Part shown: positions 32,738 through 44,260 of the stretch, one piece after another | Position numbering within the stretch: the first letter of the stretch is position 1 | How the letters are laid out: each line of letters opens with the position of its first letter | Assembly (NCBI RefSeq): GCF_026210795.1 | Contig: NC_089441.1 | Span: 1,984,001-2,048,000 of the forward strand | DNA: 64,000 nucleotides | DNA from: Rhizophagus irregularis | Taxonomy: Eukaryota > Glomeromycota > Glomeromycetes > Glomerales > Glomeraceae | Direction: 5' to 3' | Notes under the pieces: model-generated | Databases searched by the model: none | Seen by the model: the letters and a program-made list of their open reading frames with translations, nothing else | Told to the model about the DNA's origin: nothing | Made by a program: the position numbers and the translations under genes

Positions 32738-33727
32738 TTACAAGACGAACAAATTCTTTTGTAAATTATCAGGAATTCTCTTAATTGCGTCAAGTAATTT
32801 TAAAATCAAATTATATAAATGAATAAAAATTCTCTTAATTACATTAAATAATTTTTGCAACGGATTATATAAAAAATTGATTAAAAAAGAAATAAATGAA
32901 ATTAAACATAACAAAAAACCTAAAGTGTAACTTGTAAGTCTTGCTTTACATACAATTTCAAAATCAATTAAATCATCATCATATTTAAAATCACAATTAA
33001 AAGGGACTCCAAGATCTATGAATATTAAAAAAATTCTTACTATTAAAATATATATAAAGTTAGTTTTAAAATTTATTAATAAAGAGAAATAATATAATTA
33101 AATTATTTATTATAAAGATTTATATAAACTTACACGAAATAATATTAATAATCGTATTAGATATAAAAATGACCCAGCTTATACTATTTGTAATTGATTT
33201 TTTAATAAATTAAATAAATATGACAAAAAAACTTAATTCATTTATACTTACGATACAATAGGCATCATTAGATTGGTGTTAGTAATACTGCTACCATGTA
33301 CACAAAATAATACTAAAAATAAATAAATATAAATTTTCATTATATATAAAACTAACAATAAATTATCAGTGAGATTATAACTTACTGAATATTAATGAAA
33401 AAAGAATTCCAATAAAATATCTACGTATAATTAATTTCAAAGTTAATGCTCTTAAATTAAATGAGTGAAACGTAAAATAATTATATATGAAATTACTTAC
33501 AAAGTATCTGAATATATCAAATAAGCCTTTCCTGGATATATTCCAGAATCATAACCTCCAATTTTATGTAAAATTACCAAATACCAAATTTCTATATATA
33601 AATTATACAAAATAAACAAATTTTTATATAAAGTAATTAGGAAATACTTTATAATAAACATCATACCTGAACAAATACATGCAACTAAATAAAGAATACA
33701 AATTATAATAATAAGAAAAGCTTTCAT
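32738..33727 (-). CDS. Six-exon membrane/secreted-like family, copy 8 (intact)
   Basis: Six exons of 61, 91, 35, 61, 50 and 302 nt total 600 nt (199 residues) with consistent phases and no stop. Exon 1 encodes MKAFLIIIICILYLVACIC, a convincing signal-peptide-like sequence. Exon 2 has EIWYLVILHKIGGYDSGIYP; exon 3 YFIGILFSLIF; exon 4 HGSSITNTNL; exon 5 SWVIFISNTI. Exon 6 has LGVPFNCDFKYDDD, EIVCKARLTS and a hydrophobic stretch, followed by duplicated NVIKRIF/DAIKRIP tail units and NLQKNLFVL. It is about the same organisation as copy 6. Confidence 0.7.
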
Positions 33728-34640
33728 GGTTTATTTTAAAATACAGAATATTTTAATTATGAAAAAGTTTTTTCTAAAAAATATTTGATTCAAACGCAAG
33801 TAATATTTTTTTTATTATTATACCAAAAGAGGAAATGAAACAATAAGATCATGTTGTAGCTAGAGTTTTATGAAGTGAATCCGGATATCTTATTATCCGG
33901 CAGATTGCAAACCGGATGATCCTAAGATAATCCGGAGATTAGCTGCTAAATATTTTAACAAATAAAATTTATTATGAAACAATATTCCTTTTTTAAGAGG
34001 CGATGGTTATGTACACATCGTCATTTTACTCATTTGTAATCATCACATGGTCAGTTTTTTATTAGAAATAATATTTGATTCGCACCATCCAATCGATCAA
34101 CAAAGGTTCTAACCTTACATTGTTGGTAGGAAAATCCGGTGATGTCACGCAAAAAAGATATACAAGAATTTACTATAATCGTAAAATCGTACGAATTTTT
34201 CAAAAATGGTATCAAAATTTTTGATGATTACGAAAAACTTGCTTGGAATAGAAATAGGATGTGAGAACAATATATACTAAAAAAACCAAATTTTATGGAT
34301 CAAAAGATACGGTACCGTTATGCATAGTAGCGTTAAAGTAGAAATTACGGCGATCCATAGTGCTGTTATTATAAACATTTTTTTATTAATGAGGGAGTAT
34401 TTATTGTCATATGTATCTTCAAGAATAATTTTGTCATTGTGAGGTGCAGTTGCTGGTTAAGGTTTCAGAATTTTGCGTTCTTAAAAACATGCCTTAAAAT
34501 ACTACCGATTTTTGGAAATATCAAAACTTTTTAGAATATAATCATGTTATTATATATCAATGGAGAATCAAATATTATATTTATGTCAATAAAATGGAAT
34601 AAAAGTAGGAAATACATATTCATAAAAGTTTACACTTATT
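33728..34640. other. Intergenic between copies 8 and 9
   Basis: Contains the upstream box (33825-33866) and a second short BTB-exon-like relic at 34228-34268 (GATTACGAAAAACTTGCTTG, then ATAGAAATAGGATG). No gene. Confidence 0.45.
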
Positions 34641-34644
34641 TTTA

Positions 34645-35524
34645 CATACAAGACGAATAAATTTCTTTGTAATTTTTCAAAAATTCTCTTAATTAGTACG
34701 TCAAGTAAGTAATCTTAGAAACAAATAATAAAGAAACAAATAATAAAGAATGAATAATAAAAGAAAAGCGTATAAGACAAAACCAAAAGTGTAACTTATA
34801 AATCTTGCTTTGCAAGCATTTTAACATTCTCTGGCAATTGTATTATTTAAAATCACAATTAAAAGGAATTTCACCAAGACCTTTAATAGGGACATAAAAT
34901 CTTCCTCCTAAATGTGTGTACATGTTAGTTATTGCATGTACTAATAAGAGAAATTATTAATACCTATTTAAAACTTACCTATACCAATAACCATATTTGA
35001 ACATATATTATTTGTAATAAATTTCAACAAATTAAATAAATATTACAAAAGTAAGCAATATTGTTTATACTTACAAATAATATATTAAAAAACTTGTAAA
35101 AACATCGTCATGTGTGAAATTTAATACTAAAAATAAGTAGTTAATTAGTTTTTAGATGGTAAAAAAATTCAAGCATTAATAGAATTATAACTTACTGAAC
35201 GCTATTAGTAGAAAATACAGCCACTATGAATAAATTACATTTAAAATTAATACACTCAGATTATAAAAAGTAAAAATATATGCCCGAAAATATAGTTAGA
35301 TTTATGTTTTGTTTTACATCATGAGTCCATGATCGTTATAATCTCTAATATCACGTAAAGTTATCAAATGCCACGTTTCTACTTTTTTTATAATAAATAA
35401 ATTTAAATAAAATAATTAAGAAAGATGCTTTACAAATCTCATAGTACCTAAACAAATGCATGCAAATAAATAGAGAAAACAGATAATTTTAACAGTAATA
35501 ATACTAGAAGACTAGAAGCTTTCA
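34645..35524 (-). pseudogene. Six-exon family, copy 9 (frameshifted)
   Basis: Exon 1 contains a perfect 8-nt tandem duplication (ACTAGAAG twice on the plus strand, ~35502-35518) that shifts the signal-peptide frame. Exon 6 keeps YVPIKGLGEIPFNCDFK but then reads TAA where other copies continue, and later frames are shifted. Splice sites are still recognisable, so inactivation looks recent. Confidence 0.7.
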
Positions 35525-35854
35525 TGATTATGAAATATATTGCACTTAAGTAAGGCATTTTAATATTGGGCAATATCGGGTCGATAATGTAGGCCTGTGT
35601 CATCTGACGCATAAATAAATTTTGCATGAAAAGATGTTCCTCTATTATAATATTTTTGTGTTAAAAATCGGGTTTGTCTGACAACTTTATATACACGGAT
35701 GACGACATATCATCACATCAAGACATTGTTTTATTTCCTCTTTTGGTAGAATAATAAAATAAAATTGTTCCTTATCTGTATTTTTTAAAAAAAAGAAAAA
35801 TACTTCATAAAGAAAAGCAAAATTGTATCATAATTATACTTTAAGTCTTTAACC

Positions 35855-36300
35855 ATGAAAGCTTCTATTATTATTACTAAAATTATTTTATTTTTTGCTT
35901 TGTATGAAACTTGTAATGTTTTTCCAAGTTTTTAAATTCAGAGGTAGTACATTTATATATTCGGGCATTCTGTAAGTAATTTCATTTATTATTTACGCTT
36001 TACGTTTTTTACCCTGAATATATTAACTTAAATATAATTTAATCATAGCAGTTATTTCATTGGAAATATTTTTCTAATAACATTCAGTAATTTATAATCC
36101 TATTGATATTGATTCACTATTAATTTCTATATAACGAAAAATTTTTCGCACATATGGCGATACTCCTAAAGATTTATTCACTTATAATTCGTAAGTTGTA
36201 AATAAAATTGTTGCTTCTTTGTCACATCAATTAGTCATGTATTTTATTAAAAAATTAATTATACAGTGTTAGTATTTGGCTTAGCATTTTTGGCAAGTTA
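35855..36300 (+). pseudogene. Six-exon family, copy 10 (inverted, lacks exon 6)
   Basis: The plus strand starts ATGAAAGCTTCTATTATTAT like other first exons. Pieces of exon 2 (TATATATTCGGGCATTCTGTAAGT), exon 3 (TTATTTCATTGGAAATATTT), exon 4 and exon 5 (acceptor ACAG then TGTTAGTATTTGGC) follow in order. Exon 6 is missing and exon 2 is truncated. It lies head-to-head with copy 9, the only family member on the plus strand. Confidence 0.6.
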
Positions 36301-36357
36301 GAAAGAGACTGAGTTAAAGTATTTATTATACTCTTATGTGTTGTATATATTTCCTAA

Positions 36358-36505
36358 TATTAAATTCAAAACTAATGTGGCACTTTCAAGAAAACTAAGC
36401 TACATTAATTGAATCAAAACACATTCCGTCCTCCATTTGTTTCCTATAATAAAAATATATATTCCTTATGAATTTAAATTTATTAGTAATAGGGATGGAT
36501 TTGCT
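36358..36505 (+). pseudogene. BTB-TLDc relic (linker and TLDc start)
   Basis: Words such as AAAACTAATGTGGCACTTTC, AAGAAAACTAAG, TTGAATCAAAACACATTCC, TTCCTTATGAATTTAAATT and GGGATGGATTTG occur in the order found in the intact gene at 40668, with deletions and frameshifts. Confidence 0.65.
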
Positions 36506-36889
36506 AATTTCAGTATATTTAATGAGTAGGTCCAGAAAAGTGAAAATCTTATTTTAAAAATTAATGTTTTACTTTATACTCTTAAAATCATTCTTAAATA
36601 TAAATGTATAATATTTATATAATTTTCTTTTTTTTTTAAAAAAAAAAATAAAAGTTTAGCAATGCAATATTAATTATTTAACAATATGTGGAAATGGTCC
36701 TGTTGCAATTATTTTGAATTGAAAAACCATTATATATTAACATGTTTAGTATTTTATAAGGTTTATTACTATATTGTAGAATATCGTAATAGATAACAAA
36801 GAATATTTTTCGTTCAGAAAATCTGAATCACTATTTATATGGAATCGGTACTACAATAATCACATGACAGAAAAGGATATTTTTGTTGA

Positions 36890-37008
36890 CAGTGCGCATG
36901 ACGGCATGACCTTTCAGCCTAACTGCATAACTTCATATAAATTCGCCAAAACAAAATATTACATATTTTTTTTATCGTTATTTGAAAACAATTTTATTAT
37001 TCAAAACA
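36890..37008 (+). promoter_or_regulatory. Shared proximal promoter segment of BTB-TLDc genes
   Basis: AGCCTAACTGCATAACTT here is matched by AGCCCAACTGCATTAACTT 80 bases upstream of the gene at 40668, in otherwise diverged flanks. The gene at 46300 lacks it. Probably promoter DNA retained from duplication. Confidence 0.35.
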
Positions 37009-38489
37009 ATGACTTCAAAATTTTGGGCAGAGTTATCTAGTGATTATGAAAAACTTTTTGAAACAGAAATAGGATATGACGTAATCATTTATTCTGGAGA
37101 AGAGCCGAACGTAAAAGAAATTCATGCTCACTCAAATATCTTATGTATTAGGTCTCAATATTTTCGTTCTGTATTTTCTAATGAATGGGCAGAAAAAAAA
37201 GATGGGAAATTTATTTTAAAAAAACCAAATATTTCGCCTCACTTGTTTAATATTATTCTCAGGTAATTTATCATACTAACATTTTTTTGACATTTATTTA
37301 ATACTATATTTATTAATAATTAATTATCCTTAACGTTAGATTTATTTATTGTGGAAATATTGAATTAAAAAATTTACAAGGTCCAGAAGTATTGAAACTT
37401 TTAATAGCAGTTGATGAACTTAATATTCAACAATTGATTACTTATATTCAAGAATATTTGATTGAACATCAAACTGAATTTTTGCATCAAAATCCAACTG
37501 GTATTCTTGAAACTGTTTATCAACATGAAACATTTACGGATTTATGGGAATTTTGTCTTGAAAAAATTTGTGAAGAACCTGAAATTTTATTTAATTCGGA
37601 TAAATTTATTGATTTAAAGGCTCCATTATTAGAAATGTTGATTAAACGGGATGATTTGAATATGGAAGAAATTGAGATTTGGGAAGGTTTATTAAAATGG
37701 TGTTTTGCTCAACAAAATATGATAAATGATCCAACGAAATGGAGTAAAGATGATATTACAAAAATTGAAAGGTCGTTACACAGGTTTATTCCTTTGGTTA
37801 GATTTTATGATATTAACCCTGCAGATTTCTTTTATAAAGTTTATTGTTATAAAGAAATATTGCCTCAAGATTTAATTCATAATCTTTTAGAATTTCATAT
37901 AGTTCCTAATATGAAACCTAAAACTAATGTAGCACCTTCAAGAAAGCCAAACTTAAAATTTAAAATTGATTCAACCTTAATTGAATCAAATCATATTCCA
38001 CTGTTTGCTTCATGGATTGATAGAAAAGATTCCCCTCATAAAAAAAATGATATTCCTTATGAATTAAAGTTATTATATCGTTCAAGTAGAGATGGATTTG
38101 ATGCTGCGTCATTTCATAGAAATTGTGACAATAAAGGAGCTACTATTTGGATAGCAAAAATTCAAGGTACAACACAATTAATTGGAGGATATAATCCACT
38201 TGATTGGTGTGGATATGGTTGGAAAAGTACTACAGATAGTTTTTTATTTCATATTACAGATGGAAAAAATATTTCTACTGCAAAACTAAGTTATGTTAAC
38301 AATAATAATGCAGTAAATGCTATTTATTGTCATGGTAGCCAAGGACCACAAATGGGTGATTTCCTCTGTAGTGGATTTAATAAATGGTATTTTTATGATG
38401 CTGGTGTTTGTATAATCTATCCTAAGATAGGCATTCCAGAAAGCTTTATGGTGGAGAATTATGAAGTATTTCAAGTAATTAAAAAATAA
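37009..38489 (+). CDS. BTB-BACK-TLDc protein 1
   Basis: Exons 37009-37262 and 37340-38489 give 467 residues; the intron is phase 2 with GTAATT and TTAG ends. The ATG at 37009 is chosen because it matches the starts of both paralogues. BTB (~residues 20-120) shows YDVIIYSGEE, EIHAHSNILCIRSQYFR and FSNEWAEKKDGKF. BACK spans ~125-260 (ETVYQHETFTDLWEFC, EIWEGLLKWC). TLDc starts at ~297 (LFASWID, LLYRSSRDGFDA, GATIWIAKIQGT, LIGGYNPLDW, ENYEVFQV). BTB-BACK proteins commonly bind Cullin-3 as substrate adaptors, and TLDc domains can bind the V-ATPase. Either role here is inference from the families. Confidence 0.92.
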
Positions 38490-39937
38490 ATTAAATGTAT
38501 CCATTATGAGCCACAACATGTATTGTCATAATCATTCATACTGAAAATGTTTATTTAGTATTAATTAAATAATAAAGCGAACTGTTCAGCTCTTTATAAA
38601 AGTATGATATCAAATTTATAAATTTATCATAAATTGATTTTTCTTTCATCAAATTAAAGACTGAACTTGTTTAGTAAGCTACTAGTTTTATTCGTTCATG
38701 TCGTATTATTGAACGTCTCAGATCCACTAACGATAGCTGCTAAAATTATTTTTTTTTTTTAACCTATAACTCGAAGGTAACTTTCTCAACGACATAAACA
38801 TTTGAAAATATACATCTATACATACAATAAAGTAAAATGATATGCGCCTAGCTACTTAATAATCTAAATAAAACTAAATTTACTAATAATTAGTTGTTTT
38901 TTCTTTTATTGAACCTCTATCATACACTCCTCCGAAAACATCTCCATTTTTGTTGTTACCATTTGCAATCACTCCACCGAAAGAATCCTTTTTTTTGTAT
39001 CACAATCTGAATACCTGATTACTTTTTGTTTATGACTCAACTTGAGGTATTTCTTTCGGTAAATTAAATCTCTCGTCTTTTTTCTTCATCTCCTTGAATG
39101 GCTTCTTGTAATGTCACATAAAACGGTAAATGAAATTCTTAGCTGCTTCTACTTTATTCCTGTATCTTTAATAACATCACCATTTTTCTACTAAAGGTAT
39201 GTTTAAATTTGACGAGGGGACTCCTGAAATTTTTTACCTTCCTTCAACTTGAATTGTTATCTTATTCTCGAGTTTGTGGGTCATGATCTTGTCAAAAAAT
39301 TAAACAGTGATAGCTTTAATTATTCCATATTCCTTAGCATAAATGATAACTTATCTCTTTGTTTAATAGAACATGAGCTGTGGTGTCATTTGACAACTTA
39401 ATTCTTTTACCAACGGTCCTATTTTGTCTTCTCTCTTTTTTGGTGGCATATCGTGTAGCAACTTTAAAAACAGGAAAAAAGGAGATTGTACGTGGTTATA
39501 AAATATTGCAGAAATATTGTAATAATTCAAAAAAACACCTATAAAGTAATTATAATCACATCCCAGAAAAATATTATCGACAATGGTTTTCTCCTTTGTT
39601 ATTCAGAACATTCAGTTATATTTAATCAGATATCCAGCGGTAAAAGTTTCTATTTAATAAAAGTCATATTAATTTAAGAATCAAATTTTTTATTACACCA
39701 GAATTTATCAAATGATTATAATGGAAATGGAATTTACTCTCACCCAAATAATTATGTTAGATTTCAAATTTCAACATGTCCCGATTTTAACATAAGAAAA
39801 CCTCGTTATATCGAATTTTAAGCTCGTACACCGTTTAAACAAGTAAATCTCATAATTATAAGTCATACATATAATAACTTTCTTGTTAAAAAAAAAATTA
39901 TAAAAAAAAATTCAATACAAACGAAGATTCACAAATA
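38490..39937. other. Intergenic with decayed minus-strand coding traces
   Basis: On the minus strand around 39300-39470 a frame reads RYATKKERRQNRTVGKRIKL then SNDTTAHVLLNKEISYH before stopping, and at 39030-39110 there is KKTRDLIYRKKYLKLSHKQK. Stops and frameshifts separate them. Together with the start at 40041 they suggest a dead gene, possibly of a transposon, but I cannot name it. Confidence 0.3.
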
Positions 39938-39949
39938 AAGGAGAATGTA

Positions 39950-40041
39950 ATACCTGTTCCCCTCCCTTCTCTGTTGAAAAATTTCTCTAATGAAATGATT
40001 TTTCTTTTTCTAGGTAGTTCTTTGGGTCTTTTGGACGCCAT
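39950..40041 (-). pseudogene. Start of a decayed minus-strand gene
   Basis: The ATG at 40041 opens MASKRPKELPRKRKIISLEK and continues FFNREGRG to a possible GTATTA donor. It is strongly basic. Coding traces farther left (39030-39470) are broken, so this looks like the first exon of a dead gene. Confidence 0.3.
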
Positions 40042-40207
40042 GAAATTATTAAATAAATAATTCCACGTGGTGGTTGATTTATGTTCTTTATTAAAATGAC
40101 CATGCCGTCATACAAATATGCTTTTATTATACCAGGTTTTCGTATCAATAAATTTTCTGGTCTAATCGGACATCGTATTCAGTTTCTTAATTTAATTATT
40201 AAATATT

Positions 40208-40375
40208 CAGGTCTCGTTTATAAGAACATCTTGCCACAAGATTTAATTCACAATTAAATGTTTAGCACAGTTATCATTAAATATACAATACAACTAATTT
40301 AACCAAATTTAAAATTAAACATGATTTAACGCTCGTTAAATCATTTATTCTACACATTTTTGCTTCATAAATTAA
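40208..40375 (+). pseudogene. BTB-TLDc relic (BACK end and linker)
   Basis: TATAAGAACATCTTGCCACA then AGATTTAATTCACAATTAAATG matches the LPQDLIHNLLEF region of the intact genes. CCAAATTTAAAATTAAACAT and TTTTTGCTTCATA match the linker to the TLDc start. Frame is destroyed. Confidence 0.6.
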
Positions 40376-40667
40376 TAAAAAGGTTCATAATATATTAAGA
40401 ACCCTTGTGACTAGGTTTCATGTAAGACGGGATGTCTTTAGTACTTTAATTCTATGATATTTGAATAATTACATTATAAAAAAAAAAGAAATGTAATTAA
40501 TTACAAACGCCATTTTATTAAATAATATCATTTTTATATTTAGCGCCAATTTATTATATATCCGATATGTTTACGGATGCATAATTTTAGCCCAACTGCA
40601 TTAACTTGTAGTACAAATATTTGATTAAATTGTATTACATTCCGATTTTTTTTCATCATTTTAAACA

Positions 40668-42152
40668 ATGTTTTCAAAATTTTTGACAGAGTTATCTAGT
40701 GATTATGAAAAACTTTTTGAAACAGAATTAGGATATGATGTTATCATTTATGCTGGGGAAGAGTCAAATGTTAAAGAAATTCATGCTCATTCTAATATTT
40801 TGTGTATCAGGTCTCAATATTTTCGTTCTGCATTTTCTAATGAATGGGCTGAGAAAAAAGATGGGAAATTTATTTTAAAGAAACCAAATATTTCGTCTCA
40901 CTTATTTAATATCATTCTTAGGTAATTTACATATTAGTTTTCCTTGACATTTATTATTTAATACTATATTTATTAATAATGATTAATTATCTTTAACGTT
41001 AGATTTATTTATTGTGGAAATATTGAATTAAAGAATTTACAAGGTCCTGATGTATTAAAACTTTTGATAGCAGTTGACGAACTTAATATTCAACAATTGG
41101 TGTATTATATTCAAGAATATTTGATTGAACATCAAACTGAATTTTTGCATCAAAATCCAACTGGTATTCTTGAAACTGTTTATCAACATGAAACTTTTAC
41201 GGATTTATGGAAATTTTGTCTCGAAAAAATTTGCGAAGAACCTGAAATTTTATTTAATTCAGATAAATTTATCAATTTAAAAGCTCCTTTATTGGAATTA
41301 TTATTAAAACGAGATGACTTAAGTATGGATGAAATTAAAATTTGGGAAGGTTTATTGAAATGGTGTTTTGCTCAACAAAATATAATAAATGATACAACAA
41401 AATGGAGTAAGGAAGATATTGCAAAGATTGAAAGGTCACTACTTAGATTCATTCCTCTAATTAGATTTTATGATATTGAACCCACAGATTTCTTTTACAA
41501 AGTTTATTGCTATAAAGAAATATTGCCTCAGGATTTAATTCATAATCTTTTAGAATTTCATATAGTTCCTAATATGAAACCCAAAGCTAATGTAGCATCT
41601 TCAAGAAAACTAAACTCGAAATTTAAACTTGATTCAACCTTAATTGAATCAAAACACATTCCTTTATTTGCTTCATGGATTGATAAAAAGGATTCCTCTT
41701 ATGATAAAAATGAGTTCCCCTATGAATTTAAATTATTATATCGTTCAAGCAGAGATGGATTTGATGGTGAGACTTTTCATAGAAATTGTGACAATAAAAG
41801 AGCTACTATTTGGGTAGCAAATATTCAAGGCTCAACACAATTAATTGGAGGGTATAATCCACTTGATTGGAATGACTTGAGTGGAAATGGCACTTGGAAA
41901 AATACTGCAGACAGTTTTCTATTTAATTTTACGGATGGAAAAGATATTTCTACTGCAAAATTAGGTTATGTTAATGATACAAATCATGCTATTTTCTGTT
42001 ATAATAATTATGGGCCATATACAGGTAATTTATTTTGCCGAGGTTCTAATAAGTGGTCTTATAATACTTATGGGACGTTGTATCCTTGCATAGATATTCC
42101 GGCAAATTTTATAGTAGAAAATTATGAAGTATTCCAAGTAATAAGGCAGTAA
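40668..42152 (+). CDS. BTB-BACK-TLDc protein 2
   Basis: Exons 40668-40921 and 41003-42152, 467 residues, with exactly the same exon lengths as protein 1. The first exon begins MFSKFLTELSSDYEKLFETE. BTB, BACK and TLDc lie at the same positions. Differences from protein 1 concentrate in the second half of TLDc (DWNDLSGNGTWKNTADSF, HAIFCYNNYGPYTGNL), so substrate or partner specificity may differ. It ends VENYEVFQVIRQ. Both introns share the TTAACGTTAG acceptor region, indicating recent duplication. Confidence 0.92.
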
Positions 42153-43326
42153 AATATTGTGTAAAAATTTTCAACAAAAGATTGTTTTTCTTTTGCTTAA
42201 ACAAAGTATTAACTAACAGAAGCATTTTACTTGCTTAGTATTCGTTAAAAGATTTGCACAAAAATTACAAATTACAAATTATAAAATTAATTTACAAGTG
42301 AGCCTGTTAGTACAATTTAATTCTTCTTCATTAGTAATCCGAAGAGGTTTTTCGAATACACACATATATTTTTACTAAAAATTATGAAAATAATATCTTC
42401 GAACATTTACCTCTTCAATTATATTTAAATATTAATAATCCAAATAATCCAAATATAAAGCGTTATAAATTTTAATGCAAAAAAAAAGTTTTTTTAAGAA
42501 AGCTATACTGATAATTTTTAAATTTGTGTTTTAATTTAATTTAATGTATCTTTTTTAACAAAAAAATATAATTATTTATTTATTTTATGTGAAGTCGGTA
42601 AGACTGGCAAAAGAACATAGTTCGATACAAGTAAAGAACGTTCAACATATAATCTATTTTCCATCAGTAAAGACTCGACGGACCCTAATTTCTAATTATA
42701 TAAAACCTAGTCTATTCCTAAACCACTACCAGTAAAGGAATCAGGACGCACCTATGAAACAATTACACGACAAGCTAACAAAAAAATATAATTCAAGTAA
42801 CGTGATTTAACGAAATATTTTTAACTATACAAATTATACACAAGTATAATATGAATAAAGGTTGATAATGCGATTAACAATATAATTGATCAATTAATCT
42901 CACCTTTATTCGCTTTATCTGGTTATTTTATTTAATTGTCTCGAAAACGATTACATTGAGACTTGAACTTTGACCGGGACCCGAGCAGATCGGCAACGTT
43001 GATCTCAGCAGGCTAGCAAGAGTAACGTGTAATTCTGGTCGGAATTATTCAAAAAGGAAAAATCTACATGATCATTCTAACGCGAACCTCCTAATTGATT
43101 TTTTTAAACGTATAATATACTTGTTTGTAATGCTGCAACTTGCAGCTCTCAAATATTTATGTTTTTGTTCGAAATGATAATAGTTTCTTGACAAGCTTGA
43201 AACCAAGTTTTCTTTTTTAGCAAGAACAAAATCAAGTATTAGTAAAAGAAATTGTTATAAAAGAAAGCGCTGTTTTTGCAAAAAACAAAAAAAAAATAAA
43301 AATTCTTTTTAGCAATTCTCATTGAT
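42153..43326. other. Intergenic
   Basis: No gene recognised. A GC-richer patch at 42955-43060 (GACCGGGACCCGAGCAGATC) is neither a tRNA nor an open frame. Confidence 0.4.
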
Positions 43327-43641
43327 ATGCAAACTACTATTAACTTTTCTATCTTTGATAAAAAATTCATCCCCGAATTTATTACACAGAATGATCACTC
43401 TCATCCTGCAAAAATTGCCCAGAAACTAGATGGTAATGAATTCTGGCCTAAACAACATAAATCACCTAACAAAACCAAAAAATTCTTCTCTAAGTCTCTT
43501 AAAATTTTAAAACGTAGATTCACTCGCAAAAATACAATTATATCCGAAGAAACAATGATTTCAAAAATCGCTTATCGTACGAAAACTTTAACTGATAAGA
43601 GCATAATCGAAATTAGTGAGATTTTCGATATTAATTCATAA
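43327..43641 (+). CDS. Small basic protein related to the N-terminus at 6171
   Basis: A single-exon ORF of 104 residues. It opens MQTTINFSIFDKKFIPEFIT and has QNDHSHPAKI and NEFWPKQ, aligning with QNYNSSPEKI and KFFW of the ORF at 6171. The middle is highly basic (KFFSKSLKILKRRFTRKN). The end, SIIEISEIFDIN, resembles ILEISEISNLN in the tail of the kinase at 10973, which suggests a shared docking or tail motif. Function unknown. It is a plausible intact reference copy of this small family. Confidence 0.55.
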   Translation: MQTTINFSIFDKKFIPEFITQNDHSHPAKIAQKLDGNEFWPKQHKSPNKTKKFFSKSLKILKRRFTRKNTIISEETMISKIAYRTKTLTDKSIIEISEIFDINS

Positions 43642-44260
43642 TTGCTTACTGATAACACAATTTTAGAACGTTCATTGTTTTTATTCTGTTAAATATGGGG
43701 ATGAAAATGGTTTTTTTTATGAAGAACTTCTAATGTTATAATGCTTTCGTTATAAAATGAGAATTTTTTAAATATTTTATTATTCTACTAAAGTTAGTGT
43801 TTCTTCTTGATAAAACCACGACTAATGTTTTAATTATCAATTACTCGCTTCATTCATTAATTATTATATATATTTGTATACTTTTGTAAAAAATATGTAA
43901 TATATTAATATTTGTAATATTATTCAAATTATAAAATTTAGCCAGTTATCCAGTAACATCATTGTATGATAATTACAAAACGTCTTGTTCTGATTTTCTT
44001 TCTATGTTATTTATTATAGCGGAGTATTCAATGTGGAGATGAATGTTGAACGACAATCATAAATGTAATAACGGTTATATCCTGGTGATTAATCATATTC
44101 GGCATATTACATCGTTTATTGCCGGATATCATTTATTTCCGGCAATAAATGACGTAACATGCAGGATATGAGCAAAATTATTAGCATCATGATCTTATGG
44201 GACACCCGGATATAAATTAATAATATGTTTATATATTTGTTCTTGATAAAAATATGTATT
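43642..44260. other. Intergenic
   Basis: AT-rich. A short inverted repeat CATTTATTGCCGG-type occurs at 44115-44152 (GTTTATTGCCGGATATCATT followed by TATTTCCGGCAATAAATGA). Confidence 0.45.

Noticed and set aside
36982-37008. Upstream extension of BTB-TLDc protein 1 starting at TTG
   Set aside because: Not an ATG, and both paralogues begin at the ATG aligned with 37009.
42955-43060. GC-richer patch considered as a tRNA
   Set aside because: No cloverleaf, no GTTCRANTC T-loop and no acceptor stem could be formed.
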